Part shown: positions 16,412 through 23,865 of the stretch, piece by piece
How positions within the stretch are numbered: the stretch's first letter is position 1
How the letters are laid out: each line of letters starts with the position of its first letter
From: Candidatus Adlerbacteria bacterium
Lineage (GTDB): Bacteria; Patescibacteriota; Minisyncoccia; Phycocordibacterales; SBAW01
Reading direction: 5' to 3'
Assembly: GCA_903819895.1 (NCBI GenBank)
Contig: CAIJFH010000024.1
Coordinates: 1 to 34,955 of the forward strand
Length of the DNA: 34,955 bases
Notes under the pieces: model-generated
Seen by the model: only the letters and a program-made list of their open reading frames with translations
What the model was told of the DNA's origin: nothing
Database searches by the model: none
Program-made: the position numbers and the translations under genes

Positions 16412-17406
16412 CCAAGCGGCGAGAGTGTGTACTCAGCGGGTGCGTTTTTGAGATACTCGTCCAACTTCTCGCGGGTGAGCAGTCCTTTTTGTGCGCCCAC
16501 CTCCTGCACCACCGACATCGCGTTGACTGGCCCCCACAGCAGCGCCTCCTCGAGCGTTTTGCCAAGCGCGAGCGCGGCAGTGACACTGGAGGCAAACGCG
16601 TCGCCAGCGCCGGTGCGCTCGTAGGGTGGGCGATTGTCGGGATACATCGGCACGTGCCACGTGGCGCCGTCGTGGTTGAGCGCGTATGCGCCACGTCGGT
16701 CGTCGGTGATCACCACCACGTTGGGGCCCAGCGCTTGCAAACCAGTGAGGAGTTTTTTGATATCAGTCGTTGGCTCAATTGCCAAGATGCGCTCGGCCTC
16801 TTCTTTGTTACAAAAAAAGATATCGCTGCGCGTGTAGATATCTTTGAGCGTATCCACACCAAGTTTCATCTGGAAAGTGCCGGGCTGGAAGGCCAATTTG
16901 GTATCTGGCATGGTCTTCAGCCATTCGGCGAGCGCCACGTGGTAGGGGAGCGAGTTTGCCGCAAGCGACGAGAGGTAGATCCATTTTGGCGACTCGGCGA
17001 GCGTTGGCACGGCGTAGTCAAACTCTTCGTGTTTGACCAAAATTGTGCGCTCGGTTTCGTACCAGAGTACAAAGTGATGATTGGTCTTTTTGCCTTGCTC
17101 GGTCACCATGAGCGATGTATCAACTTTTTCTGCAACTAAGGTGTTGAGCGATTGCTTGCCCGGCTCATCGTCACCAAGATAGGCGCGCAGTGATGCGTTG
17201 AGTCCCAGCCGTGCCGCGGACACCGCTGCGTTGGCCGAGTTACCCACGGCGTAGATGGGTACTTCGTACTCGTAGGGAATCTTGTCGCCCCAGCGCATGC
17301 AAATTTCGCACTGCTCGTGGTTCATCTTGCAGTGCACCGCGGCCTCTTTCAATCGGATAAACGGCTCGGTCACAATGTCGCCGATGGCGAGAAAATCAAT
17401 TTGCAT
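16408..17406 (-). CDS. PfkB-family carbohydrate kinase
   Basis: 332 aa, ribokinase fold. The family phosphorylates sugars or nucleosides with ATP. V-G-N-S-A-N-A-A (54-61) matches the N-terminal signature region and the catalytic end R-T-G-A-G-D-A-F (264-271) carries base Asp269. An extra loop near residues 26-42 holds H-C, H and C-x-x-C, which could bind a metal. The substrate cannot be read from sequence; its place between transketolase and aldolase fits a sugar or sugar-phosphate kinase, and replacement of classic 6-phosphofructokinase is only a hypothesis. The start is set by a -10 box 6 nt upstream on the minus strand. Confidence 0.88.
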   Translation of the reverse strand: MQIDFLAIGDIVTEPFIRLKEAAVHCKMNHEQCEICMRWGDKIPYEYEVPIYAVGNSANAAVSAARLGLNASLRAYLGDDEPGKQSLNTLVAEKVDTSLMVTEQGKKTNHHFVLWYETERTILVKHEEFDYAVPTLAESPKWIYLSSLAANSLPYHVALAEWLKTMPDTKLAFQPGTFQMKLGVDTLKDIYTRSDIFFCNKEEAERILAIEPTTDIKKLLTGLQALGPNVVVITDDRRGAYALNHDGATWHVPMYPDNRPPYERTGAGDAFASSVTAALALGKTLEEALLWGPVNAMSVVQEVGAQKGLLTREKLDEYLKNAPAEYTLSPLG

Positions 17407-17412
17407 AGAAAT

Positions 17413-17422
17413 AGTATATACT
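17413..17422. promoter_or_regulatory. palindromic bidirectional -10 element
   Basis: AGTATATACT is a perfect 10-bp palindrome containing TATACT on both strands. On the plus strand the box ends 7 nt before the aldolase ATG (17430); on the minus strand it ends 6 nt before the kinase ATG (17406). Only 23 bp separate the two start codons, so both mRNAs should be leaderless and share one -10 region. Confidence 0.75.
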
Positions 17423-17429
17423 GAAGTGC

Positions 17430-18335
17430 ATGCAAACACTACGCGAAACCATTTGGGAATTTAAAAACAGTGGGCGGGGGTTGGGGCATTTTAATATTTC
17501 TGATTCCAACCAACTCCATGCGGTCGTGGGCGGCGCACGCGAGGTAGGGCTCCCGGTTGTTGTTGGGCTCTCCGAGGGTGAGCGCGACTTTTTCCCGCTC
17601 GCAGAAGTGCGTTTGCTCATCAACCTCTATCAGTCGCAGGGGGTGCGGGTGTATCTCAACGCCGACCACACCTACTCTATCGAGCGCGTGCGCGAGGCGA
17701 TCGACGCCGGTGTCGACTCTGTCGTTGTTGATGGTGCAAAGTTGTCGTTCGAGGACAATGTTGCGCTCCTCAAGGCGAGTGTCGAATATGCAAGGGAGAA
17801 ACGCGCGAGCTCCTCGACTGTGCTCGGAGTAAATCGCGAAGTGTTGGTCGAGGGCGAGATCGGCTACATCGGATCCTCGTCCAACGTGATAGACAAACTG
17901 CCCGAGGGCGCAGCTATCACCGAAGCGATGATGACCAAGCCGGAAGAGTTGCAAAAATTGATTGCAGAGTCGGGGATTGACCTTGCAGCCCCTGCAGTTG
18001 GCAACATCCACGGAATTGTCACCAGCGGCCAGCCAAAACTTTCTATCACGCGCATCGCTGAGTTGGCCAAAGCAACGTGCCCCGAGCCCGGTCGAGGGGT
18101 GCCTTTGGTGCTCCATGGTGGATCGGGCTCGTCAGACGAGGAGTTTGTCGAGGCAATCAAAGCGGGTATTGCGATGATCCACATCAACACCGACCTGCGT
18201 GTCACCTACAAAGACGAGCTCACCCACGCACTCGCAGGCGCTAAAGAGGTTGCGCCCTACAAGTTCATCACCCCAGCAGTCAACGCGATGCAATCCTACG
18301 TCGCCCAAAAGTTGCGATTGTTTGCGGGGCAGTAA
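17430..18335 (+). CDS. fba: class II fructose-bisphosphate aldolase
   Basis: A 301-aa zinc-dependent aldolase that splits or forms fructose-1,6-bisphosphate. Metal and active-site motifs are N-A-D-H (His80), E-G-E-I-G-Y, G-N-I-H-G (His194) and V-L-H-G-G-S-G (His229). It lacks long insertions and is close to the usual short length. It closes the carbon block and shares a palindromic promoter with the divergent PfkB kinase, which suggests tied expression. Confidence 0.97.
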   Translation: MQTLRETIWEFKNSGRGLGHFNISDSNQLHAVVGGAREVGLPVVVGLSEGERDFFPLAEVRLLINLYQSQGVRVYLNADHTYSIERVREAIDAGVDSVVVDGAKLSFEDNVALLKASVEYAREKRASSSTVLGVNREVLVEGEIGYIGSSSNVIDKLPEGAAITEAMMTKPEELQKLIAESGIDLAAPAVGNIHGIVTSGQPKLSITRIAELAKATCPEPGRGVPLVLHGGSGSSDEEFVEAIKAGIAMIHINTDLRVTYKDELTHALAGAKEVAPYKFITPAVNAMQSYVAQKLRLFAGQ

Positions 18336-18351
18336 TCATGCGGGGTACGAA
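18322..18351 (+). promoter_or_regulatory. possible promoter of the 158-aa gene
   Basis: TTGCGG (18322-18327) and TACGAA (18346-18351) are 18 nt apart, with the -10 ending 5 nt before ATG 18357. The match is modest. Confidence 0.35.
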
Positions 18352-18356
18352 TAGGT

Positions 18357-18833
18357 ATGGGACTGCTGGGGCGATACAAAAGAGAAAAGGCAAAAGCGGA
18401 CGCTTTCTATAAAAATATCGGGAAAGTTAGGTGTCCGTATTTTGGTCTAGACATCATATTTAACTCGGATGGTTTTCATCATCTGCAATTTTCTGCTGAG
18501 CGCGAACGCTCCAAGCAGGAGCAACTACTGAAATTTAGTTTGCTACCCGCGGTGCCTCATATTTTGCGTAACGCAGGTACAATCCAAGAGTATCGTCATA
18601 CGATGGAGCCAGTCGGTCAAAGAAGATTTTCTGATGGTGCAAGAGAAATGCGCGAGATTGAATATTGGGGAGTGATTGCTATTACCAAAGGACCAAAACC
18701 GATTCGCATCAAAATTATTTTACGGCGTGTAGGAAATGGGAATATCGTCTTTTGGAGCGTGATGCCGACGGTAAAGTTGAAGGATGGTGATTCATACCTG
18801 CATCTCGCCAGTACCGGTATAGCAGAGGAGTAA
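18357..18833 (+). CDS. hypothetical protein, possible RelE/barnase-like nuclease fold
   Basis: 158 aa. The layout recalls small RelE/phage-barnase-like domains seen in Parcubacteria genomes: F-N-S-D-G-F-H-H-L near the start, a basic K/R-E-Q-L-L-K-F helix, I-Q-E-Y-R, then Y-W-G-V-I-A-I and I-K-I-I-L-R-R-V-G-N-G-N-I-V-F-W-S-V-M-P. Conserved-looking His, Arg and Trp positions would suit RNA cleavage, but this is from memory of the pattern. No antitoxin gene is beside it, which argues against a simple toxin-antitoxin pair. It is more AT-rich than the aldolase before it, so it may be acquired. Confidence 0.5.
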   Translation: MGLLGRYKREKAKADAFYKNIGKVRCPYFGLDIIFNSDGFHHLQFSAERERSKQEQLLKFSLLPAVPHILRNAGTIQEYRHTMEPVGQRRFSDGAREMREIEYWGVIAITKGPKPIRIKIILRRVGNGNIVFWSVMPTVKLKDGDSYLHLASTGIAEE

Positions 18834-18846
18834 CGTTATACGACAA

Positions 18847-18873
18847 AACCCCTGCCGCAGCAGAGGTTCTTTC
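18847..18873 (+). terminator. terminator after the 158-aa gene
   Basis: AACCCCTGC (18847-18855) pairs with GCAGAGGTT (18860-18868) with one mismatch and a CGCA loop, then CTTTC. The T-run is short. Confidence 0.55.
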
Positions 18874-18876
18874 GTG

Positions 18877-18930
18877 GTGTCTGTCTTCAGCTTACAATGT
18901 TAGCTGAACGGGGCTTGCGCCCACAGACAC
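18877..18930. other. three-way-junction inverted-repeat element
   Basis: An outer 8-bp stem (GTGTCTGT 18877-18884 with ACAGACAC 18923-18930) encloses two hairpins. The first is TTCAGCTTAC/GTTAGCTGAA (18886-18908, one mismatch, AAT loop) and the second is GGGC-TTGC-GCCC (18911-18922). The joining segments are only 1, 2 and 0 nt, so the whole 54-nt block could fold into a compact three-way junction. It lies in the longest non-coding stretch of the window. I do not recognise it as a known RNA. Confidence 0.5.
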
Positions 18931-18970
18931 TGTCGCATTTTAACAGATAAACCTGAAATTCTCAAGAATC

Positions 18971-18979
18971 TGTGGATAA
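18971..18979 (-). promoter_or_regulatory. single DnaA-box match
   Basis: TGTGGATAA is the exact complement of the consensus TTATCCACA. It stands alone; no second perfect box is seen nearby. Confidence 0.35.
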
Positions 18980-19010
18980 TCAACATGTCCGCCCTTTTTG
19001 TGTGCCACGT

Positions 19011-19039
19011 TTGCGCTCTTTGGTCAGATAGGGTATAGT
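19011..19039 (+). promoter_or_regulatory. promoter of rplY, leaderless
   Basis: TTGCGC (19011-19016) and TATAGT (19034-19039) have a 17-nt spacer. The -10 ends 7 nt before ATG 19047. Confidence 0.7.
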
Positions 19040-19046
19040 ACGGCGC

Positions 19047-19682
19047 ATGCAAGTTACGGTAACCAAGCGCGACCTCGCGCAAAACACAGCCAATCTCCGC
19101 AAGGAGGGCATCATCCCTGCGGTCGTCTATGGCCGTTCTCAGGAGGCGACGCCGATCTCGGTCAATCGCAAGGAGTTCGAAAAGGTATTCCGCGACGCGG
19201 GTGAGTCCACCGTCATCACCCTCGTGGGGCTTGAGGCCGACAAAGAGGCGCTCATCCAAGAGGTGTCGGTGCATGCGGTCTCGGGTGCGCCGCTCCATGT
19301 CGACTTTTATGCAATCCAAAAGGGCCAGACCGTTACCGTGTCGGTGCCGCTCGAGTTTGAGGGCGTGGCACCCGCAGTCAAAGACCTCGGTGCGCTGCTT
19401 GTCAAAGTGATGCACGAGATCGAGATGGAGGTCCTGCCGAGCGAGTTGCCACAGGAGATTATCGTCGACGTGAGTTCGCTCAAGGCAATCGACGACAAGA
19501 TTTTTGTATCTGATCTCAAGCTCCCGCCAAGCGCCGTGATTACCGCCGACCCCGAGGAAGTGGTGGCAATGGCTGCAGCTCCGGAGGAGGAGAAAGAGGA
19601 CACCGGCCCGGTTGACCTCTCGGCAATTGGCTCGTCGGTGGAGCGCGGCAAGAAGGAGGAGGAAGCTGCCCCCGAGGAGTAG
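19047..19682 (+). CDS. rplY: 50S ribosomal protein bL25 (CTC/TL5 type)
   Basis: 211 aa. It binds 5S rRNA in the large subunit. The N-terminal L25 domain (1 to about 92) has L-R-K-E-G-I-I-P-A-V-V-Y-G and H-V-D-F-Y. The C-terminal TL5 domain (about 93-180) ends with D-L-K-L-P. A Glu/Lys-rich acidic tail follows. The start is set by the promoter, with no Shine-Dalgarno. It is a single-gene unit with its own terminator. Confidence 0.96.
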   Translation: MQVTVTKRDLAQNTANLRKEGIIPAVVYGRSQEATPISVNRKEFEKVFRDAGESTVITLVGLEADKEALIQEVSVHAVSGAPLHVDFYAIQKGQTVTVSVPLEFEGVAPAVKDLGALLVKVMHEIEMEVLPSELPQEIIVDVSSLKAIDDKIFVSDLKLPPSAVITADPEEVVAMAAAPEEEKEDTGPVDLSAIGSSVERGKKEEEAAPEE

Positions 19683-19705
19683 TATCATTTTGTATAGAAA
19701 TAAAA

Positions 19706-19735
19706 GAGACGGAGTACTTGCTCCGTCTTTTTTTG
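19706..19735 (+). terminator. rho-independent terminator of rplY
   Basis: AGACGGAG (19707-19714) and CTCCGTCT (19721-19728) form a perfect 8-bp stem with a 6-nt loop, followed by a run of T's to 19734. Confidence 0.93.
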
Positions 19736-19760
19736 TGTATGAACAGAGGGTGAGAATGTT

Positions 19761-19769
19761 TGCTATACT
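19761..19769 (+). promoter_or_regulatory. extended -10 (TGC-TATACT), leaderless
   Basis: TATACT (19764-19769) ends 7 nt before ATG 19777. No -35 is seen. Confidence 0.65.
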
Positions 19770-19776
19770 TGAGCGC

Positions 19777-21180
19777 ATGGGTACTCAACCAAGGCGCAGG
19801 GGCGTCTGTGTATATAGTGTTGCGCGCGCGCTCCTGCTCGTTGGCGTGTGTGGCGCGGCGCTCCTCGGGCCGTCGGTGTTTGCTCAGAGCACCAACACCG
19901 ACGCCTATCGCGCGCAGCTACAGTCGCAACTCAATCAGCTTGAGGCGCAGATTGCCTCGCAGCAAAAAATTCTCGATGTAGCGCAGAGCCAAGATGTATC
20001 GCTCTCACGTGATATCACCATCCTCAACGCGCAAATTGCGCAGGCCGAACTTTCTATCAAGGCGCGCAATTTGGCGATCCAAGAACTCACGAGCGGTATC
20101 CAAGACAAACAGAATACGATTTTTGGCCTCAATACAAAACTCAACAGCGAGCTGCAGTCACTGAGTGCGATGCTGCGCGCCGAGGATCAACTCGACGCGA
20201 CGCCGCTCATGGTGGTCGCGCTGTCGTCGCAAACGCTCTCCGACTTTTTTACAGATGCGCAGTCGTTTGATCAAATCAATACGCAAATCCAGTCGTCGTT
20301 TACGCAGATTACGGCGACACGCGCTGCGACACAGCAAGAGCAGGATGATCTGCAAAATCAACTCGAGGAGGAGACCCAGTTGCGCCAGGTGCAGCAACTC
20401 CAAGAGCAGCAGATCCAAAGTCAGCAGCAACAAAAGCAGCAGATTTTGGCCGAGACCAAAGGTCAGGAAAAATCGTACAAAGCAATCATTGCACAAAATC
20501 AAAAGTCCGCAGCGCAGATCCGCACCGCACTCTTCCAGCTCAACGGCTCGGCGGCGATCCCGTTTGCCAAGGCGCTCGACTACGCCACCGCGGCAGGCAA
20601 GCAGACCGGCATCCGCCCTGCGTTCCTCCTTGGCATCATCGCCGAGGAGAGCAACTTGGGCGAAAATGTCGGCACCGGCAGCTGGACAGTCGACATGAAG
20701 GCGCCGCGCGACACCGTGCCGTTTAAGGCGATCACGGCGAGCTTGGGGCTCAACCCCGACACCATGCCGGTGTCTAAAAAACAGTGGTATGGCTACGGCG
20801 GCGCGATGGGGCCAGCGCAGTTTATCCCCTCGACCTGGGTGGGGCTCGCGGGCTATGTACAGCAGCCGAGCGGCTCGGGCAACTGGGTATACGACGCCTC
20901 AAGCGATCGTGTGGGCAAGCGCACCGGCAACACGCCGCCCAACCCGTGGAACCCGCAAGATGCGTTTATGGCAGCGGCGCTGTACCTCACCGACAGCGGC
21001 GCTGGGTCGCAGACCTCCTCGGGCGAGTTTAAGGCGGCGATGTGCTACTTGGCGGGCTGTGGCAATGTGGGCAACAAGAGCTTGCAATTCTATGGCAATT
21101 CGGTCGCCGCACTCGCCAGGAAGTACCAATGCCAGATCGACATTGTGGGCGGCAACCCGGGTAGCACCAGCTGCAATTAG
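19777..21180 (+). CDS. secreted coiled-coil lytic transglycosylase
   Basis: 467 aa. A signal peptide (basic start, hydrophobic about 14-33, ending V-F-A-Q) is followed by a long Gln-rich coiled coil (about 37-260, PcsB/EnvC-like) and a C-terminal transglycosylase domain. In that domain, L-G-I-I-A-E-E-S-N-L-G holds the likely catalytic Glu, and G-Y-G-G-A-M-G-P-A-Q-F-I-P-S-T-W is the conserved MltB/SLT core. It should cleave peptidoglycan outside the membrane during growth or division. Readings starting upstream run through the rplY terminator and are rejected. Two Cys near the end (C-Y-L-A-G-C) could form a disulfide. Confidence 0.88.
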   Translation: MGTQPRRRGVCVYSVARALLLVGVCGAALLGPSVFAQSTNTDAYRAQLQSQLNQLEAQIASQQKILDVAQSQDVSLSRDITILNAQIAQAELSIKARNLAIQELTSGIQDKQNTIFGLNTKLNSELQSLSAMLRAEDQLDATPLMVVALSSQTLSDFFTDAQSFDQINTQIQSSFTQITATRAATQQEQDDLQNQLEEETQLRQVQQLQEQQIQSQQQQKQQILAETKGQEKSYKAIIAQNQKSAAQIRTALFQLNGSAAIPFAKALDYATAAGKQTGIRPAFLLGIIAEESNLGENVGTGSWTVDMKAPRDTVPFKAITASLGLNPDTMPVSKKQWYGYGGAMGPAQFIPSTWVGLAGYVQQPSGSGNWVYDASSDRVGKRTGNTPPNPWNPQDAFMAAALYLTDSGAGSQTSSGEFKAAMCYLAGCGNVGNKSLQFYGNSVAALARKYQCQIDIVGGNPGSTSCN

Positions 21181-21209
21181 TTGCCCTCCTTGGGGCTTTG
21201 TGCTACGAT
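21181..21209 (+). promoter_or_regulatory. promoter of rpmE, leaderless
   Basis: TTGCCC (21181-21186) directly follows the transglycosylase stop. It is 17 nt from TACGAT (21204-21209), which is preceded by TGC. The -10 ends 7 nt before ATG 21217. Confidence 0.65.
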
Positions 21210-21216
21210 GCGGGGC

Positions 21217-21426
21217 ATGAAGACAGACACCCATCCGACCTATTTCCCCGAGGCCGCGGTCACCTGCGCGTGCGGCAACGCATTTGCGGTGGGCTCGACT
21301 CACGAGAAGATCGAGGTAGAAATCTGCAGCGCGTGCCATCCGTTCTACACCGGCAACGAGAAGCTCCTCGACGCCGCGGGTCGCGTAGAGAAATTTAAAG
21401 CACGCAAGGCCGCCGCAAAAAAATAG
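21217..21426 (+). CDS. rpmE: 50S ribosomal protein bL31, zinc-binding form
   Basis: 69 aa. It bridges the large and small subunits. It keeps the four zinc cysteines of the C+ form: Cys17, Cys19, Cys37 and Cys40, in C-A-C-G and [11 protein letters not shown] basic Ala/Lys tail ends the protein. Its stop TAG is directly followed by the prfA ATG, so the two form an operon. Confidence 0.96.
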   Translation: MKTDTHPTYFPEAAVTCACGNAFAVGSTHEKIEVEICSACHPFYTGNEKLLDAAGRVEKFKARKAAAKK

Positions 21427-22398
21427 ATGCTCGACGCGGACCTCTCCCGCTATAAAGAAAATCCAAAGACCGCGTATTTCGCCGCGGAGCTTGAGCGCTT
21501 GCTCGCCGAGGAGCGCGAGGTAGAGGAACTTGCTGCGGGCGAGTTGGGCGATTTGGCGGGCGATGATTTGGCGCGCATCGCTGAGCAAAAAAAAGCCCTG
21601 CAGGATGAGATAGAAAAAATTTTGGAACGCGAGCGTGTCGAGGAAGAATTTCCCAACGAGGCAATTCTCGAAGTGCGTGCTGGTGTTGGTGGGGAAGAAG
21701 CCGCGCTCTTTGCCGAGGAGTTGTCGCACATGTATCGCGCGTATGCGCAGCTCCAGGGTTGGCAGGTGCGCGTGCTCTCTGAGTCGAAGACCGACCTTGG
21801 CGGCTACAAAGAGGTGGTGCTCGAGCTACACGGCTTAGGCGTCTATGAGCGTCTCAGATTCGAGACCGGTGTGCACCGTATCCAGCGCATCCCCGCAACC
21901 GAGAAGTCGGGGCGCATCCACACCTCGACCGCGTCGGTGGCGATTTTGCCGCTGCGTAAAAAACACACCATCGAAATCAACCCGGCCGATATCCAGATGG
22001 AATTTTCGCGCTCGGGTGGTGCGGGCGGACAAAACGTCAACAAGGTCGAGACGGCGGTGCGCTTGGTGCACCTGCCAACCGGCATCGAGGCGCGCTCGCA
22101 GTCGGAGCGCAACCAGCTCGGCAACCGCGAAAAGGCAATGGCAGTGCTCTTGGCAAAGATCGAGCAGTACGAGGAGGAGAAAGCGCGTGCAAAACTCTCG
22201 GCAGATCGCAAGGAGCAGATTGGCACGGGCGACCGCTCGGAGAAAATTCGTACCTACAACATCTTGCAAGATCGCGTGACCGACCATCGCATCAAAGAAA
22301 GCTGGCACAATGTCCCAGCGATCTTTGCGGGCGGTATTGAGCAGATTTTGGAGCAGCTCGCTGCCGCGCAGGACAACCTGGGCCAGGGCGAGGAGTAA
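21427..22398 (+). CDS. prfA: peptide chain release factor 1
   Basis: 323 aa. It reads UAA and UAG stops and releases the peptide. The catalytic G-G-Q is at 200-202 and the stop-codon recognition P-A-T at 156-158, so it is RF1, not RF2. It is about 35 residues shorter than typical RF1, mainly in the N-terminal domain. There is no space and no Shine-Dalgarno between rpmE and this gene (TAGATG), so translation must be coupled or re-initiated. Confidence 0.97.
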   Translation: MLDADLSRYKENPKTAYFAAELERLLAEEREVEELAAGELGDLAGDDLARIAEQKKALQDEIEKILERERVEEEFPNEAILEVRAGVGGEEAALFAEELSHMYRAYAQLQGWQVRVLSESKTDLGGYKEVVLELHGLGVYERLRFETGVHRIQRIPATEKSGRIHTSTASVAILPLRKKHTIEINPADIQMEFSRSGGAGGQNVNKVETAVRLVHLPTGIEARSQSERNQLGNREKAMAVLLAKIEQYEEEKARAKLSADRKEQIGTGDRSEKIRTYNILQDRVTDHRIKESWHNVPAIFAGGIEQILEQLAAAQDNLGQGEE

Positions 22399-22411
22399 TC
22401 GGGTCGGCAGC

Positions 22412-22440
22412 TTGCGGCTCGGGGCTCACTATGCTATTGT
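22412..22440 (+). promoter_or_regulatory. promoter of rpsB
   Basis: TTGCGG (22412-22417) and TATTGT (22435-22440) have a 17-nt spacer. The -10 ends 17 nt before ATG 22458, giving a short leader of about 11 nt with no clear Shine-Dalgarno. Confidence 0.55.
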
Positions 22441-22457
22441 CTAGTCACAGAAATCAT

Positions 22458-23195
22458 ATGGAAAAAACCCAACAAACGCTTGTAGATGCACTCTTTTCCG
22501 TCGGGGCACATTTTGGCTATGCGCCGTCGCGCCGCCATCCGTCCGTTTCGTCCTACATTTTTGGTACCAAAGGCGGCACCGAGTTGTTTGACCTCGAGCA
22601 GACCGCTGCCTGTTTAGACCATGCCCTCGCCTATGTCAAAGCGCTTGCCTCAGAGCGCAAGACCATCCTCTTTGTGGGTGGCAAGCCCGAGGCGCGCGAG
22701 GCGCTTGTCCGTGCGGCAGAGCGTCTCAACCAGCCGTATGTCGCGTCTCGTTGGATCGGTGGCTCGCTCACCAACTTTTCCGAAATCAAAAAGCGCGTGC
22801 AGCGCCTCATCGACCTCTCCGACATGCGCGAGAAGGGCGAGTTGGCAAAGTTTACCAAGCGTGAGCGTTTGCTCATTGATCGCGACATTGTCGACCTCAC
22901 CTCGATGTTTGGCGGCTTGCGCGGTATGAACAAACTTCCGGACGCGCTCTTTGTTGTCGACCCACGTCTCGAAAGCGGCGCGGTCGAGGAGGCACGCCAG
23001 CTCAATATCCCCGTCATTGCAATTCTCAATACCGACTGCGACCGCACCGTCATCAAATATCCGATCCCTGCAAACGATGCGTCGCTCCAGAGTGTCGCGT
23101 ACATCCTCGGCGAGGTTGCCAAGACCTACGAGAGCAACCAGGGCACTGCAGCAAACCCCGAGTCGCTTGCGGCTGCTCCCACAGCCACGGCGTAG
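22458..23195 (+). CDS. rpsB: 30S ribosomal protein uS2
   Basis: 245 aa. Clear family marks are G-A-H-F-G-Y near the start, W-I-G-G-S-L-T-N, G-G-L-R-G-M and P-D-A-L-F-V-V-D-P, then I-P-V-I-A-I-L-N-T-D-C. The start at 22458 gives the normal N-terminus; the longer reading from 22431 overlaps the -10 box. tsf follows 64 nt later, the usual rpsB-tsf order. Confidence 0.97.
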   Translation: MEKTQQTLVDALFSVGAHFGYAPSRRHPSVSSYIFGTKGGTELFDLEQTAACLDHALAYVKALASERKTILFVGGKPEAREALVRAAERLNQPYVASRWIGGSLTNFSEIKKRVQRLIDLSDMREKGELAKFTKRERLLIDRDIVDLTSMFGGLRGMNKLPDALFVVDPRLESGAVEEARQLNIPVIAILNTDCDRTVIKYPIPANDASLQSVAYILGEVAKTYESNQGTAANPESLAAAPTATA

Positions 23196-23210
23196 CTTTT
23201 TTGGCTACGC
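23190..23210. repeat. hairpin at the rpsB stop, between rpsB and tsf
   Basis: GCGTAGC (23190-23196) and GCTACGC (23204-23210) form a perfect 7-bp stem with loop TTTTTTG. The T's are in the loop, not after the stem, so it is not a classic terminator. It spans the rpsB stop codon. Confidence 0.6.
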
Positions 23211-23259
23211 AGGATAGCACCAGTCGTCGTATCTATTAGCAGATCTTCATACATACATT

Positions 23260-23844
23260 ATGGCAATAACTGCAGAGACCGTTAAAGAACTTCGCGAGCG
23301 CACCGGTATCTCCGTGATGGAGTGCAAGAAGGCACTCGAGGAGGCGGGTGGTGATATCGAGAAGGCACTCGTTGTCCTTTCGCGCCGCAGTGCCGAGATC
23401 GCACGCAAAAAAGGCGAGCGCTCGCTTGGTGCCGGTGCCGTCGCCGCATACGTACACAACAATGCGCAGGTGGGCACGCTCGTGCTCCTATCCTGCGAGA
23501 CCGACTTCGTGTCCAAAAACGAGGAGTTTGTCAAACTGGCTTACGATATCGCGATGCATGCCGCGGCAACGCGCCCGCAGTATGTCCGCCGCGAGGAGGT
23601 TGGCGAGCAAAATCTTGCAGACCTCAAGGCGCTGTTTTTGCCGGATGTCAAAGACAAGCCAGAGAATTTGCAGGAGCAGATTCTCACCGGCAAGGTCAAT
23701 GCACGCCTTAAAGAGATTGTCCTGCTCGACCAATCGTTCATCAAAGATGACAGCAAGACCATCGCCGACCTGCTCTCTGCAGCAACACAGAAGTTTGGTG
23801 AGCGCGTCGATGTCAGCCGGCTCGCATGCTTCTCGGTTCACTAG
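23260..23844 (+). CDS. tsf: elongation factor Ts
   Basis: 194 aa. It recycles EF-Tu by releasing GDP. The UBA-like start has R-T-G-I-S-V-M-E-C-K-K-A-L, and the core motif C-E-T-D-F-V-S-K-N is intact. It is of the short form, lacking the second half of the dimerisation region seen in E. coli. No Shine-Dalgarno is visible before ATG 23260. Confidence 0.97.
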   Translation: MAITAETVKELRERTGISVMECKKALEEAGGDIEKALVVLSRRSAEIARKKGERSLGAGAVAAYVHNNAQVGTLVLLSCETDFVSKNEEFVKLAYDIAMHAAATRPQYVRREEVGEQNLADLKALFLPDVKDKPENLQEQILTGKVNARLKEIVLLDQSFIKDDSKTIADLLSAATQKFGERVDVSRLACFSVH

Positions 23845-23865
23845 TTCTCGCACTTCTACCATTCT

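Noticed and set aside
18885-18950. Integron attC-like site (GTTAGCT and TTAAC words)
   Set aside because: The paired core-site ends do not match the RYYYAAC/GTTRRRY arrangement, and there is no integrase or cassette array.
18940-19046. Chromosomal origin near rplY
   Set aside because: There is only one perfect DnaA box, and no dnaA or dnaN nearby; kept only as an observation.
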